From Pseudomonadota bacterium (GTDB lineage: Bacteria > Pseudomonadota > Gammaproteobacteria > Steroidobacterales > Steroidobacteraceae), in the NCBI GenBank assembly GCA_003242685.1, contig QGVD01000061.1, positions 1-24,833 of the forward strand: a stretch of DNA of 24,833 nt. The letters run 5' to 3'. The notes under the pieces were generated by a model, which saw nothing but the letters and a program-made list of their open reading frames with translations, was not told the origin of the DNA and did not search any database. Positions 1 through 7,269 of the stretch are shown here, one piece after another. The stretch's first letter is position 1, and the number at the start of each line of letters is the position of its first letter. Both the position numbers and the translations under genes were made by a program.

Positions 1-237
1 GCCACGCAGTTCACCGACTGGAACATGGTGTCCTCGATCGGCGGCTTCGTGTACGGCGTCTCGCAGCTCCTCTTCATCTACGTGATCTGGAAGGCCGTGC
101 GCGCCGGTGAGCCCGTGGGCAACAAGGTCTGGGAGGGCTCGCACGGTCTCGAGTGGGAGCTGCCCTCGCCGGCACCGTACCACTCGTGGGAGACGCCGCC
201 TTCGGCCGACGTCATTGCACGAGGAGCCGCGCATTGA
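1..237 (+). CDS. ctaD: cytochrome c oxidase subunit I, C-terminal fragment
   Basis: This is the last 78 codons of a gene that begins before the window, open from base 1 and ending at TGA 235-237. The product is the catalytic subunit of aa3-type cytochrome c oxidase, an inner-membrane enzyme that reduces O2 with electrons from cytochrome c. The visible part holds the final transmembrane helix (roughly FVYGVSQLLFIYVIWKA) and the typical tail with GLEWELPSPAP and YHSWETPP, which is strongly conserved at the end of CtaD/CoxA. The catalytic histidines lie upstream and cannot be checked. The identification rests on this tail and on the ctaG and ctaE genes that follow. The stop overlaps the start of the next small gene by the TTGA motif. 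Confidence 0.93.
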   Translation, partial: ATQFTDWNMVSSIGGFVYGVSQLLFIYVIWKAVRAGEPVGNKVWEGSHGLEWELPSPAPYHSWETPPSADVIARGAAH

Positions 238-359
238 CCGATCGGGACGACGAAAGGGAACGGCGCCGGCGCGCGGTGCGGAGTGCGATCATCCTCGGCC
301 TCGTAGCGCTCGCCGTGTACGTCACCTTCATCGTCATGACCGCGATGCGCAATCCGTAA
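234..359 (+). CDS. small single-span protein, cytochrome oxidase small assembly protein type
   Basis: A 41-residue protein starting at TTG 234, whose start codon overlaps the ctaD stop (TTGA). A GAGGAG ribosome binding site at 221-226 sits 7 nt before the TTG, which decides the start. The N-terminal third is highly charged (TDRDDERERRRR); residues about 17-36 form one hydrophobic helix; the tail is short (AMRNP). Tiny proteins of this layout sit between ctaD and ctaG in many beta- and gammaproteobacteria and are annotated as cytochrome oxidase small assembly protein. Function in oxidase assembly is inferred from position and translational coupling. The stop is followed one base later by the ctaG start, so all three genes look co-transcribed. 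Confidence 0.75.
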   Translation: MTDRDDERERRRRAVRSAIILGLVALAVYVTFIVMTAMRNP

Positions 360-360
360 G

Positions 361-924
361 ATGGACGCACGAGACCGCAGGAGCGACAACCGCAGGCTGA
401 CGCTGAAGCTGCTCGGCTTCGCCGCCGGCAGCTTCGCGTTCGGCTTCGCTCTGGTTCCCCTGTACGACGTGATGTGCGAGATCACCGGGTACGGGAACCA
501 GAAGTCGCTCACGCGCTCGGCCGACGTGGCCGGGACGCAGCCGGACCTCGAGCGCACCGTCACCGTGGAATTCGTCACTCAGGTGCCCAGCGTCGGAAGC
601 TGGGAATTCCGGCCCGTCGTGCGCTCGATGGAAGTGCATCCGGGCCGGCTGTACGAAGCGCAGTTTGTCGCGCAGAACCTCACCGGCCGCGACACCGTCG
701 CGCAGGCGATTCCGAACGTCGCGCCGTCGAAGGCGGCGGCGTACTTCCGCAAGACCGAGTGCTTCTGCTTCACGCCGCAGCACTTCCAGGCCGGTGAGGA
801 GCGCGCGATGCCGGTGCGCTTCATCGTCGACCCCGCGCTGCCCGCGTACGTCGACCGCATCACGCTCGCATACACCTTCTACGATGCCGCTTCGGGCGCC
901 CGGGTGGCATCCGCGTCGGAATGA
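361..924 (+). CDS. ctaG: cytochrome c oxidase assembly protein CtaG (Cox11)
   Basis: A 187-residue copper chaperone that delivers Cu to the CuB site of oxidase subunit I. One N-terminal transmembrane segment (about residues 14-34) anchors an immunoglobulin-like domain on the periplasmic side. The Cox11 signature CFCF is at residues 134-137, and the third conserved cysteine is C39 in the stretch DVMCEITGYG just after the membrane helix. The C-terminal domain ends with the usual ITLAYTFYD strand. Length is normal for the bacterial family. The start ATG at 361 follows the stop of the small upstream gene by one base. Its neighbours ctaD and ctaE are its client and a fellow subunit. Confidence 0.96.
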   Translation: MDARDRRSDNRRLTLKLLGFAAGSFAFGFALVPLYDVMCEITGYGNQKSLTRSADVAGTQPDLERTVTVEFVTQVPSVGSWEFRPVVRSMEVHPGRLYEAQFVAQNLTGRDTVAQAIPNVAPSKAAAYFRKTECFCFTPQHFQAGEERAMPVRFIVDPALPAYVDRITLAYTFYDAASGARVASASE

Positions 925-954
925 AGAACACGTGAATCTATCCTAGGACTCGAC

Positions 955-1842
955 ATGGCCCAGGCACACGCACACGACCCGAACCGCTACTACGTTCCGC
1001 ACGAGAGCCCGTGGCCGATCTTCGGCTCGGTCGCGCTCTTCACCCTGGTCCTGGGTACCGTCGCGTACCTCAACGAATGGACCGGCGCGTGGGCGTTCAT
1101 CCCCGGTGCGCTGCTCCTAGCCTTCATGTTCTTCGGCTGGTTCTCGACGGTGATCGCGGAGAACCAGAGCGGCCTCTACAACATGCAGGTGGACCGCTCG
1201 TTCCGCATGGGAATGATGTGGTTCATCTTCTCCGAGGTGATGTTCTTCTCCGCGTTCTTCGGCGCCCTGTTCTACGCGCGCATGCTGTCGGTGCCCTGGC
1301 TGGGCGGCGCGGGTACGAAGTTCTTCAGCCACCTTCTGCTGTGGCCCGATTTCGAGGCCACCTGGCCGACCAGCGGCCCGGCGCAGGTCGGCGGCCGCGA
1401 GGACGGCACCTTCGACGTGATCCCCGCGTTCGGCCTGCCGGCGCTCAATACCGCCATCCTCCTCACGAGCGGCCTGACGATCACGATCGCGCACCACGCG
1501 CTGCGTGCCAACAAGCGCTCGCAGCTCGCGATCTTCCTCGCCGCGACGTTCATCCTGGGCTTCATCTTCGTCGGGCTGCAGGCGTGGGAGTACGCCGAGG
1601 CCTGGAATCACCTCGGCCTGCGCCTCTCGACGGGAATCTACGGCTCGACGTTCTTCATGCTGACGGGCTTCCACGGCCTGCACGTGACGATCGGCGCGAT
1701 CATGCTGCTCGTCATCTGGCTGCGCGTCCTGCGCGGTCACTTCACGCCGACGCGGCACTTCGCCTTCGAGGCGGTCGCCTGGTACTGGCACTTCGTCGAC
1801 GTGGTGTGGCTCGGCCTGTTCGTCTTCGTGTACTGGCTCTGA
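955..1842 (+). CDS. ctaE: cytochrome c oxidase subunit III
   Basis: A 295-residue polytopic inner-membrane protein, the third core subunit of the aa3 oxidase, which stabilises subunit I and supports proton uptake. Family signatures are clear: FIFSEVMFFSAFF (residues 91-102, with the conserved glutamate E94), MLTGFHGLHVTIG (235-247) and FEAVAWYWHFVDVVWL (271-286). Seven hydrophobic segments are apparent, with an extra loop around residues 120-158, longer than in mitochondrial COX3 but usual in proteobacteria. ATG 955 gives the expected histidine-rich N terminus; the region before it has no strong Shine-Dalgarno. The gene lies 30 bp after ctaG and is followed by strong hairpins, so it probably ends the first oxidase transcript. 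Confidence 0.97.
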   Translation: MAQAHAHDPNRYYVPHESPWPIFGSVALFTLVLGTVAYLNEWTGAWAFIPGALLLAFMFFGWFSTVIAENQSGLYNMQVDRSFRMGMMWFIFSEVMFFSAFFGALFYARMLSVPWLGGAGTKFFSHLLLWPDFEATWPTSGPAQVGGREDGTFDVIPAFGLPALNTAILLTSGLTITIAHHALRANKRSQLAIFLAATFILGFIFVGLQAWEYAEAWNHLGLRLSTGIYGSTFFMLTGFHGLHVTIGAIMLLVIWLRVLRGHFTPTRHFAFEAVAWYWHFVDVVWLGLFVFVYWL

Positions 1843-1855
1843 CGTCGAGTCGTTC

Positions 1856-1886
1856 TCTCCTCTCTCCCCTCGAGGGAGAGAGGAGA
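1856..1886. terminator. 13-bp perfect stem-loop, probable bidirectional terminator
   Basis: TCTCCTCTCTCCC (1856-1868) is the exact reverse complement of GGGAGAGAGGAGA (1874-1886), with a 5-nt loop CTCGA. It lies between the convergent ends of ctaE and the twin-transmembrane gene, as expected for a shared terminator. There is no T tract, so termination efficiency is uncertain. Confidence 0.6.
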
Positions 1887-1930
1887 CTCCTCACCCGATC
1901 CTCGTCCGGTGCAGCAGGTGAGTGAGGAGT
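1886..1930. repeat. second inverted repeat flanking a 27-nt loop
   Basis: ACTCCTCAC (1886-1894) pairs exactly with GTGAGGAGT (1922-1930). It abuts the 13-bp hairpin on its right, so the two form a double stem-loop in the convergent intergenic region. The CTCTCCC/GGGAGAG plus GTGAG make-up resembles dispersed intergenic palindromes of GC-rich gammaproteobacteria, but no second copy is visible in this window. Confidence 0.5.
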
Positions 1931-1934
1931 TCTT

Positions 1935-2162
1935 CTACGGACCGCTGACCGGCGGCGTGGCGTGCGGGGTGAGCAGGCCCGCGAGCCAGGCGATCATCAG
2001 CAGGATGAAGAGGGCCAGGGAAAGGCCGATGCGGAAAGTGAGCGCACGGACCATCTTCTGCGAGTGGCCCCGGCTGCGCACGAGATGGAAGAGCGCCGAA
2101 CCGAGACTGAACACGATCGCGAGCAGCACGCCGATGACCAGCAGTCGCATCAGGAAATCCAT
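1935..2162 (-). CDS. twin transmembrane protein (DUF2909-type)
   Basis: A 75-residue protein with two hydrophobic helices (about residues 4-26 and 44-64) separated by a short basic loop (RSRGHSQKMVRA). It begins at ATG 2162, with GGAG 7 nt upstream. Two-helix proteins of this kind are found beside the oxidase subunit III and SURF1 genes in gammaproteobacteria, often on the opposite strand as here, and are annotated as twin transmembrane protein or DUF2909. The biochemical role is unknown; a part in cytochrome oxidase assembly is inferred only from conserved position. It is convergent with ctaE and divergent from surf1 across 67 bp. Confidence 0.78.
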   Translation of the reverse strand: MDFLMRLLVIGVLLAIVFSLGSALFHLVRSRGHSQKMVRALTFRIGLSLALFILLMIAWLAGLLTPHATPPVSGP

Positions 2163-2229
2163 TTCATCGCTCCATGCTGAAGCGCGGTCGCGGGTGTGAA
2201 CGAGGATCGGTCGTCCGTGAGCAATTCCC

Positions 2230-2982
2230 GTGCCCGTCGTACGCATACCCATCGGCCGTCGAGTGTTCGCACCGTCCTGGTCAATGACGGTGCTGACGCT
2301 CGTCGGGTGCGCGATCTTCGTTTCGCTCGGACGCTGGCAGTGGGAGCGCGGACAGCTCCGTGAGGCCGAGTGGCAGGCTTTCGAGCGCGGTGCCGAGCGA
2401 GTGCTGCCGCTCGGCACGCGAAGTCTCGATGAGCTGGAGCGTTTTCAGCGCGTCTCGGTCAGCGGCAGGTACGACACCGAGCGGCAGTTTCTGCTGGACA
2501 ACCGCACGCACGACGGCCGTGCCGGCTACGAGGTGCTGACGCCGCTCGTGCTCCAGGACGGCCGTGCGCTGCTCGTGAACCGGGGCTGGGTGCCGTTCAC
2601 CGGCTATCGCGAGCGGCTGCCGGACGTGTCGCTCGACGCGCCGGAACCGCTCGAGGTGAAGGGCCGTGTCGCGGAGCTGCCGCGCGCGGGGATCGCTCGC
2701 GGGCGCGTCGCACCCGCGCTCGATGCGCCCTGGCCGAAGCTCGCGAGCTTTCCGAGCATGGAGCAGTTGAGCCATGCACTCGGACGCGAGCTCGAGCCGC
2801 GGATTCTGCTGCTCGACCCGGACGAGCCGCACGGCTACGTGCGCGAATGGAAGCCGCCGGGCCCGCAGCCCGAGACGCACTGGTCCTACGCGATCCAGTG
2901 GTGGTGCTTCGCGGCGCTGGCGCTGATCCTGTGGTTGACGCTCAGCACGCGCAAGGTGAGTGAGGATTCAGCATCGAAATGA
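2230..2982 (+). CDS. SURF1 family oxidase assembly protein
   Basis: A 250-residue protein of the SURF1/Shy1 family, which assists haem a delivery and maturation of subunit I. The standard topology is visible: an N-terminal transmembrane helix (about 18-34) followed by GRWQWERG (34-41), a periplasmic beta domain with GRYDTERQFLLDNRT (79-93) and LLVNRGWVP (114-122), then a C-terminal helix (about 222-239) that starts with the conserved HWSYAIQWW. GTG 2230 is chosen because it gives a full N-terminal basic segment; an ATG at 2284 would cut into the first helix. The last 4 bases overlap the next gene (ATGA, 2979-2982), indicating translational coupling. Confidence 0.9.
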   Translation: MPVVRIPIGRRVFAPSWSMTVLTLVGCAIFVSLGRWQWERGQLREAEWQAFERGAERVLPLGTRSLDELERFQRVSVSGRYDTERQFLLDNRTHDGRAGYEVLTPLVLQDGRALLVNRGWVPFTGYRERLPDVSLDAPEPLEVKGRVAELPRAGIARGRVAPALDAPWPKLASFPSMEQLSHALGRELEPRILLLDPDEPHGYVREWKPPGPQPETHWSYAIQWWCFAALALILWLTLSTRKVSEDSASK

Positions 2983-3584
2983 CATCGGACCCGATCGCTC
3001 CTGAGCTGCGGTCCCGCAATCTGCGGACGATCCTGCTGCTGGCGGCGCTGTTCCTTCTGCCGCTCGTCGCATCGTTCGTGCTCTATTACGGCAATCTGTG
3101 GCGGCCGTCGGGCAGCGCCGCGCACGGCGAGCTCATCGAGCCGCAGCGACCGCTGCCGCGCATCGCGCTTCCGCGCCTCGACGGTGCCGCCGCCGATGGA
3201 GATGTCTTCACCCGCAAGTGGTCCCTCGTCTACGTCGGGAGCGGCGCCTGCGACGACGCCTGCCGGCGTGCGCTGCTCGTGATGCGGCAGGACTGGATCG
3301 CGCTCAACGAGGACATGCCGCGCGTGCAGCGCGTGTTCCTCGTGACCGCCGACTGCTGCGACCGGGAGTTCCTCGAGCGCGAGCATCCGGGTCTCATCCT
3401 GCTCGATGCCTCCGTAGAGGCGGCAGGGCCGCTGCTCGGCAACTTCACGGCGCCCGAGCGCGAGCACCGGATCTTCATCGTCGATCCGCTCGGCAATCTC
3501 ATGATGCAGTTCGACGCGCGGCAGGACCCCAAGGGCCTGCTCAGGGACCTCGAGCGCCTGCTGCGCCTCTCTCACATAGGCTGA
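2979..3584 (+). CDS. membrane-anchored SCO/thioredoxin-like protein of the oxidase cluster
   Basis: A 201-residue protein with one N-terminal transmembrane helix (about 17-37) and a periplasmic thioredoxin-fold domain. The CDDAC pair at C91 and C95 has the CX3C spacing of copper-binding SCO proteins, and REHRIFIVDPLGNLM (161-175) matches the SCO region that carries a conserved histidine before an IDPxG turn (H163 is a candidate third ligand). It differs from classical SCO: the second cysteine is followed by arginine, not proline, and there is an extra CC pair at 126-127. Genes of this type sit between surf1 and ctaA in many gammaproteobacteria and are usually left hypothetical. A role in CuA/CuB metallation or thiol reduction is inferred. 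Confidence 0.72.
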   Translation: MTSDPIAPELRSRNLRTILLLAALFLLPLVASFVLYYGNLWRPSGSAAHGELIEPQRPLPRIALPRLDGAAADGDVFTRKWSLVYVGSGACDDACRRALLVMRQDWIALNEDMPRVQRVFLVTADCCDREFLEREHPGLILLDASVEAAGPLLGNFTAPEREHRIFIVDPLGNLMMQFDARQDPKGLLRDLERLLRLSHIG

Positions 3585-3590
3585 ACCTCC

Positions 3591-4682
3591 ATGCAGACAC
3601 TCATCTGGATCCGCCGTCTGGCACTCGCCGGTGTGCTGCTGTGTCTCATCGTCGTCGTGCTCGGCGCCTACGTGCGTCTCACCGCCGCCGGTCTGGGCTG
3701 TCCCGACTGGCCCGGCTGCTACGGCCATCTCACGCCGATCGGTGCGGCGGAGAATCCGGCGGCACAGGCCGCCTTCCCGAACGTGCCGCTCGACATCGGC
3801 AAGGCGTGGCGGGAGATGATCCACCGCTACGCGGCCTCGACGCTCGGGCTCATCATCGTCGTGATCACCGCGCTCACGATCGCCGCGCGCAACGCGCGTC
3901 CCGTGAGGGTTCCCTTCGTGCTCGTGCTCCTCGGCACGGTGGTGTTCCAGGGCATCCTCGGCATGCTCACGGTGACCTGGCAGCTCAAGCCGCTCATCGT
4001 GACGCTGCACCTCCTCTTCGGCCTCACGACCCTGGGACTCCTGTGGTGGCTGTGGCTCTCGGTGCGCCCATCGCGGCTGGCGACCGTTCGCACCGCAGTG
4101 CGCGAGCGGTCCGCTCCGCTGCACGAGACGCGCAGGATCGGCACCGCCCGGCGGATGGCGCTCGTCGCGTTCGTGGCCCTGGGTCTTCAGATCGCGCTCG
4201 GCGGATGGACCAGCAGCAACTACGCCGCGGTCGCCTGCCCGGACTTTCCGAAGTGCCAGAACGCCTGGTGGCCTGATACCGACTATGAGGACGCGTTCGT
4301 GCTCTGGCGCGGGCTTGGCATCAACTACGAAGGCGGCGTGCTCGATCACCCTGCGCGCGTGGCGATCCACTTCACGCACCGGCTCGGCGCGATCGTCGCG
4401 ACGCTCGCGATCGTCCTCGCCGTCTGGTCCGTGTGGCGCACGCAGGCGCTCTCACGGGCGCGCCCGGCGGCCATCGCGCTCGCGGCCGCGCTCGTTCTGC
4501 AACTCGCGATCGCCATCGCGATGGTGCTGCGCGCCTTCCCGCTGTGGCTCGCCACGGCACACAACGCCGGCGCAGCGCTCCTCGTGCTCGCGATGATCGC
4601 GCTCTACCGGAGCCTGAGTGAAAGCGCCGCCGTACCCGCAATGGACACGGTCTCCGCCGTGCCGGGCCGGCTCGCACCCTGA
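3591..4682 (+). CDS. ctaA: heme A synthase (COX15/CtaA family)
   Basis: A 363-residue, eight-helix inner-membrane enzyme that oxidises the C8 methyl of heme O to the formyl group of heme A. The two-fold pseudo-repeat of the family is clear: each half has a cysteine pair in the first periplasmic loop (GCPDWPGC, C37/C43; ACPDFPKC, C216/C222) and histidine haem ligands (IHRYAA H78 and TLHLLFG H140; FTHRLG H263 and TAHNAG H324). The catalytic glutamate expected in loop 1 may be E54 or E75; this cannot be fixed by eye. It starts 6 nt after the SCO-like gene and precedes ctaB, which makes its substrate. Confidence 0.95.
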   Translation: MQTLIWIRRLALAGVLLCLIVVVLGAYVRLTAAGLGCPDWPGCYGHLTPIGAAENPAAQAAFPNVPLDIGKAWREMIHRYAASTLGLIIVVITALTIAARNARPVRVPFVLVLLGTVVFQGILGMLTVTWQLKPLIVTLHLLFGLTTLGLLWWLWLSVRPSRLATVRTAVRERSAPLHETRRIGTARRMALVAFVALGLQIALGGWTSSNYAAVACPDFPKCQNAWWPDTDYEDAFVLWRGLGINYEGGVLDHPARVAIHFTHRLGAIVATLAIVLAVWSVWRTQALSRARPAAIALAAALVLQLAIAIAMVLRAFPLWLATAHNAGAALLVLAMIALYRSLSESAAVPAMDTVSAVPGRLAP

Positions 4683-4724
4683 GCATCCCGGCGCGGCACG
4701 AGCCTGCGCATCCGGCACCGCATC

Positions 4725-4733
4725 TGTTACCCT
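4725..4733 (+). promoter_or_regulatory. possible extended -10 element upstream of ctaB
   Basis: TGT followed by TACCCT fits the TGn-TAnnnT extended -10 pattern and lies about 40 nt before the ctaB GTG. No -35 hexamer is evident 17 nt upstream. It would let ctaB be transcribed separately from ctaA, across their 92-bp gap. Weak evidence. Confidence 0.3.
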
Positions 4734-4774
4734 TCGCGTCCCCCGCGGATCACCCCGCCGCGGCACCAGACATC

Positions 4775-5698
4775 GTGGCGACCGAATCCAACCTCACGCC
4801 GACCGCTCAAGCGACCTGGCGCAACTACCTCGAGCTCACCAAGCCCAGGGTCGTCATGCTGATCGTGTTCACGGCCATCGTGGGCACGCTGCTGGCGAGC
4901 CCGGGTCTGCCGCCGCTCGACGCGCTCGTCTGGGGAAATCTCGGCATCGCGCTCGCTTCGGCGTGCGCGGCCGCCATCAACCACGTGCTCGACCGCCGCA
5001 TCGACGAGCAGATGGCGCGCACGCGCGGCCGCCCGCTGCCCACGGGACAGCTCTCGGAACGGCAGGCGCTCACCTTCGCTGCGGTGCTCGGCTTCGCCTC
5101 GATGGCGATCCTCGCCTTTCTGGTCAACCTGCTGACCGCGGTGCTGACTTTCGTCTCGCTGATCGGCTACGCGGTGATCTACACGGTCTGGCTCAAGCGC
5201 GCGACGTCGCAGAACATCGTCATCGGCGGAGCGGCGGGTGCCGCACCCCCCGTGCTGGGCTGGACCGCCGTCACGAACAGCGTCGATCCGAACGCGCTGC
5301 TGCTGTTCCTCATCATCTTCGTGTGGACGCCGCCGCACTTCTGGGCGCTCGCCATCGCGCGGCGCGACGAGTATGCCCGCGCCGGCATACCGATGCTGCC
5401 CGTCACGCACGGCGTGGAGTTCACGCGGCTGCACGTGCTCCTCTACACCGTGCTGCTCGTGATCGTGACGCTCCTGCCGTTCCTCACCGGGATGAGCGGA
5501 CTCATCTATCTCGCGGTGGCGCTGGTGCTCAACGCGATGTTCCTCTACTACGCGCTGGCGCTGAAGATCACCGCGCGTGCCGAGCTCCCCATGAAGGTCT
5601 TCAAGTTCTCGGTGCGCTACCTGATGTGGCTGTTCGCTGCGCTGCTCGTCGACCACTATCTGCCGACGACGCAGATGCTCGCGCTCGCTTCGCGCTGA
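4775..5698 (+). CDS. ctaB: protoheme IX farnesyltransferase (heme O synthase)
   Basis: A 307-residue UbiA-family prenyltransferase that attaches a farnesyl chain to protoheme to give heme O, the substrate of the upstream heme A synthase. The N-terminal YLELTKPRVVMLIVFTA is typical. The aspartate-rich site NHVLDRRID (N69, D73, D77) followed by ARTRGRPLPTG (81-91) binds Mg-diphosphate. The second conserved region WTPPHFWALAI (184-194) is followed by DEYARAGIPMLPV (198-210). About nine hydrophobic helices are apparent. The start is GTG 4775, which leaves the usual short hydrophilic leader before the first helix. It is the last gene of the oxidase cluster and convergent with the next gene. Confidence 0.96.
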   Translation: MATESNLTPTAQATWRNYLELTKPRVVMLIVFTAIVGTLLASPGLPPLDALVWGNLGIALASACAAAINHVLDRRIDEQMARTRGRPLPTGQLSERQALTFAAVLGFASMAILAFLVNLLTAVLTFVSLIGYAVIYTVWLKRATSQNIVIGGAAGAAPPVLGWTAVTNSVDPNALLLFLIIFVWTPPHFWALAIARRDEYARAGIPMLPVTHGVEFTRLHVLLYTVLLVIVTLLPFLTGMSGLIYLAVALVLNAMFLYYALALKITARAELPMKVFKFSVRYLMWLFAALLVDHYLPTTQMLALASR

Positions 5699-5710
5699 GA
5701 CCCTCCCGCT

Positions 5711-6025
5711 TCAGTTCCCGAAGCGGATCTCCTTGAGCACGCCTTCGCTGAAGGTGAGAGTGGCGGGAAGCTTTCCGTAGCCGCGCTCGTAGTGCCAGAC
5801 CTCGCGCGTCGTCGTGCCGATGACGTACGTCGTGCCGTTCGCACGGCGCGCGCGCACCGGCTCGCTGATCTCGGAACGCGACGTGGGCTCGCCGCACTTC
5901 GCCAGCACGTAGGCCCGCATTGCCCCGCGCTCGATGAGGACGCTGCCACAGCGCAGTGTCTCGCCGTGCGCGTACGGCGCGCCGCAGACGAGGGCGACGG
6001 CGAGCAGGAACGTGCGCACGCGCAT
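5711..6025 (-). CDS. DUF2845 domain-containing exported protein
   Basis: A 104-residue protein with a signal peptide (MRVRTFLLAVALVCGAPYAHG, likely cleaved near residue 21). The mature part begins ETLRCGSVLIERGAMRAYVLAKCGEP, which matches the DUF2845 pattern of an RCG motif, a short helix and a CGxP motif; the two cysteines (C26 and C44) could form a disulfide in the periplasm. It ends in short beta strands (WHYERGYG, LTFSEGVLKEIRFG). The function of the family is unknown. ATG 6025 lies 12 nt after the stop of the upstream gene, so it is probably the last gene of a three-gene operon with that gene and the YcbL-like hydrolase. Confidence 0.8.
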   Translation of the reverse strand: MRVRTFLLAVALVCGAPYAHGETLRCGSVLIERGAMRAYVLAKCGEPTSRSEISEPVRARRANGTTYVIGTTTREVWHYERGYGKLPATLTFSEGVLKEIRFGN

Positions 6026-6037
6026 CGTGATCCGCCT

Positions 6038-6496
6038 TCAGCCGCTCGCGGCGCGCGCTTCGCGCGTGAGGTGCGCCCGCCAGGAGGAGATTCGGCGGTC
6101 GTTCATGAGCAGCACCCCGCAGGCCTCGTAGTGGTCCGCGTCGATGCGCGCGAGATGCTCGACGCCGTGATACCCGCCGTGATCGGAGTAGTACACCGAG
6201 AGGATGGAAGGCCCCACGATGCAGAACGTGCCGTGCAGGTGCCCGAGCGCCGGGTTCTCCGACGTCCACTTCGCGGTGAGCGCGTCCTTGCCCGGCGGCT
6301 GGATCAGATAGAGATGCTTGAACTCGACGTGCGGCGAGCAGAGCACCTTCATCGACCCGGCGATCATCCAGCACTCCTCGTCGTGCCGGACCTCGGTGCG
6401 GCCCTCGATGGCGCTTTCGCGTCCGTCCTCGCTCCAGAAGGCGCCGGTCGCGGTCCAGACCGCCGGCTCGTAGAGAAACGTGTGCTCGGTCCTCAT
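6038..6496 (-). CDS. hypothetical protein, unrecognised, predicted cytoplasmic
   Basis: A 152-residue protein I cannot assign. ATG 6496 is chosen because GGAG lies 7 nt upstream and the start falls 19 nt after the stop of the upstream hydrolase; a longer reading into that gene is unlikely. No signal peptide or membrane helix is seen. The composition suggests alternating beta strands (WTATGAFW, ESAIEGRTEVR, CWMIAGSMKV, LGHLHGTFCIVG, SILSVYYSDHGGYHGVEHLARI), as in small calycin or nitrobindin-like beta barrels that bind lipids or haem. That fold guess is an inference, not a match. Five histidines lie between residues 86 and 122. It is flanked by the hydrolase and the DUF2845 gene in one apparent operon. 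Confidence 0.7.
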   Translation of the reverse strand: MRTEHTFLYEPAVWTATGAFWSEDGRESAIEGRTEVRHDEECWMIAGSMKVLCSPHVEFKHLYLIQPPGKDALTAKWTSENPALGHLHGTFCIVGPSILSVYYSDHGGYHGVEHLARIDADHYEACGVLLMNDRRISSWRAHLTREARAASG

Positions 6497-6515
6497 GGCG
6501 GCTCTCCTGCTGCCA

Positions 6516-7169
6516 TCAGCGGCCCTGGAACAATCGGTCGGCGACGAAGGGATTGCTGCGACGCTCGTCACCGAACGTGGACATTGGACCGTGTCCCGGC
6601 AGGAAGCGCACGTCGTCGCCCAGGGGGAAGAGATTCTCACGGATCGAGCGGATGAGGGTGTCATGGTCTCCGCCCGGGAAATCCGTGCGCCCGATGGATC
6701 CCTTGAACAGCACGTCGCCGACGATCGCGAAGCGCCCCGGCGCGTGGAAGAACACCACGTGTCCGGGCGTGTGCCCGGGACAGTGCAGCACCTCGAGCTC
6801 GACCTCGCCGACCCGCACCCGGTCGCCCTGACCGAGCCAGCGCGTCGGCTCGAACGGCCGGGCGTCCGTTCCCAATCCGAACATCGCCGCCTGCATGGGC
6901 AGGCGCTCGATCCAGAAGCGGTCGCCCGGATGCGGGCCTTCGATCGGCAGGCCTGCGCTCTCGGCGAGCTGCGCCGCAGCTCCCGCGTGATCCACGTGCG
7001 CGTGGGTCAGGAGAATCTTCTTGAGCTCGAGCTTCTCCTCGCGCACGGCCGCGAGCACCTCGTCCAGATCGCCGCCGGGATCGACCACGGCCGCCTCGCG
7101 CGTGCTCTCGCACCAGATGATCGAGCAGTTCTGCTGGAAGGCGGTGACGGGGAAGACTCGGATGCGCAT
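6516..7169 (-). CDS. MBL-fold metallo-hydrolase, YcbL-like (glyoxalase II type)
   Basis: A 217-residue metallo-beta-lactamase-fold hydrolase. The metal-binding set is complete: THAHVDH (H56, H58, D60, H61), PGHTPGH (H133), GDVLF (D152) and PGHGP (H193). The one-domain length and the end FGDERRSNPFV match the YcbL subgroup, which has glyoxalase II (thioester hydrolase) activity in enterobacteria; the substrate here is inferred. ATG 7169 is preferred, with AGGA a few bases upstream; it gives the family start MRIRVFPVTAFQQNCSI. It heads a minus-strand operon and diverges from a second glyoxalase-II-type gene across 100 bp. Confidence 0.9.
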   Translation of the reverse strand: MRIRVFPVTAFQQNCSIIWCESTREAAVVDPGGDLDEVLAAVREEKLELKKILLTHAHVDHAGAAAQLAESAGLPIEGPHPGDRFWIERLPMQAAMFGLGTDARPFEPTRWLGQGDRVRVGEVELEVLHCPGHTPGHVVFFHAPGRFAIVGDVLFKGSIGRTDFPGGDHDTLIRSIRENLFPLGDDVRFLPGHGPMSTFGDERRSNPFVADRLFQGR

Positions 7170-7218
7170 GCCTGTCCTGGGCAATCGGCCGTCGGGATTA
7201 TGGCGCGCCGCACCGCTT

Positions 7219-7230
7219 CACGGTACCGTG
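7219..7230. promoter_or_regulatory. 12-bp perfect palindrome in a divergent promoter region
   Basis: CACGGTACCGTG is its own reverse complement and lies in the 100-bp gap between the two divergently transcribed metallo-hydrolase genes. It could be an operator for a dimeric regulator acting on both. No regulator is encoded next to it, and a 12-mer palindrome can also arise by chance in GC-rich DNA. Confidence 0.3.
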
Positions 7231-7269
7231 CACTGCGGTCGGAAAGAGGATCTCGAGGAACGGCGAGTC

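Noticed and set aside
2886..4379. Long minus-strand open frame across the SCO-like and ctaA genes.
   Set aside because: It is a charged, low-complexity antisense frame over two well-supported oxidase genes.
6497..6664. N-terminal extension of the 152-residue hypothetical protein into the upstream hydrolase gene.
   Set aside because: It would overlap the hydrolase by about 150 bases, and a well-spaced GGAG site supports ATG 6496.
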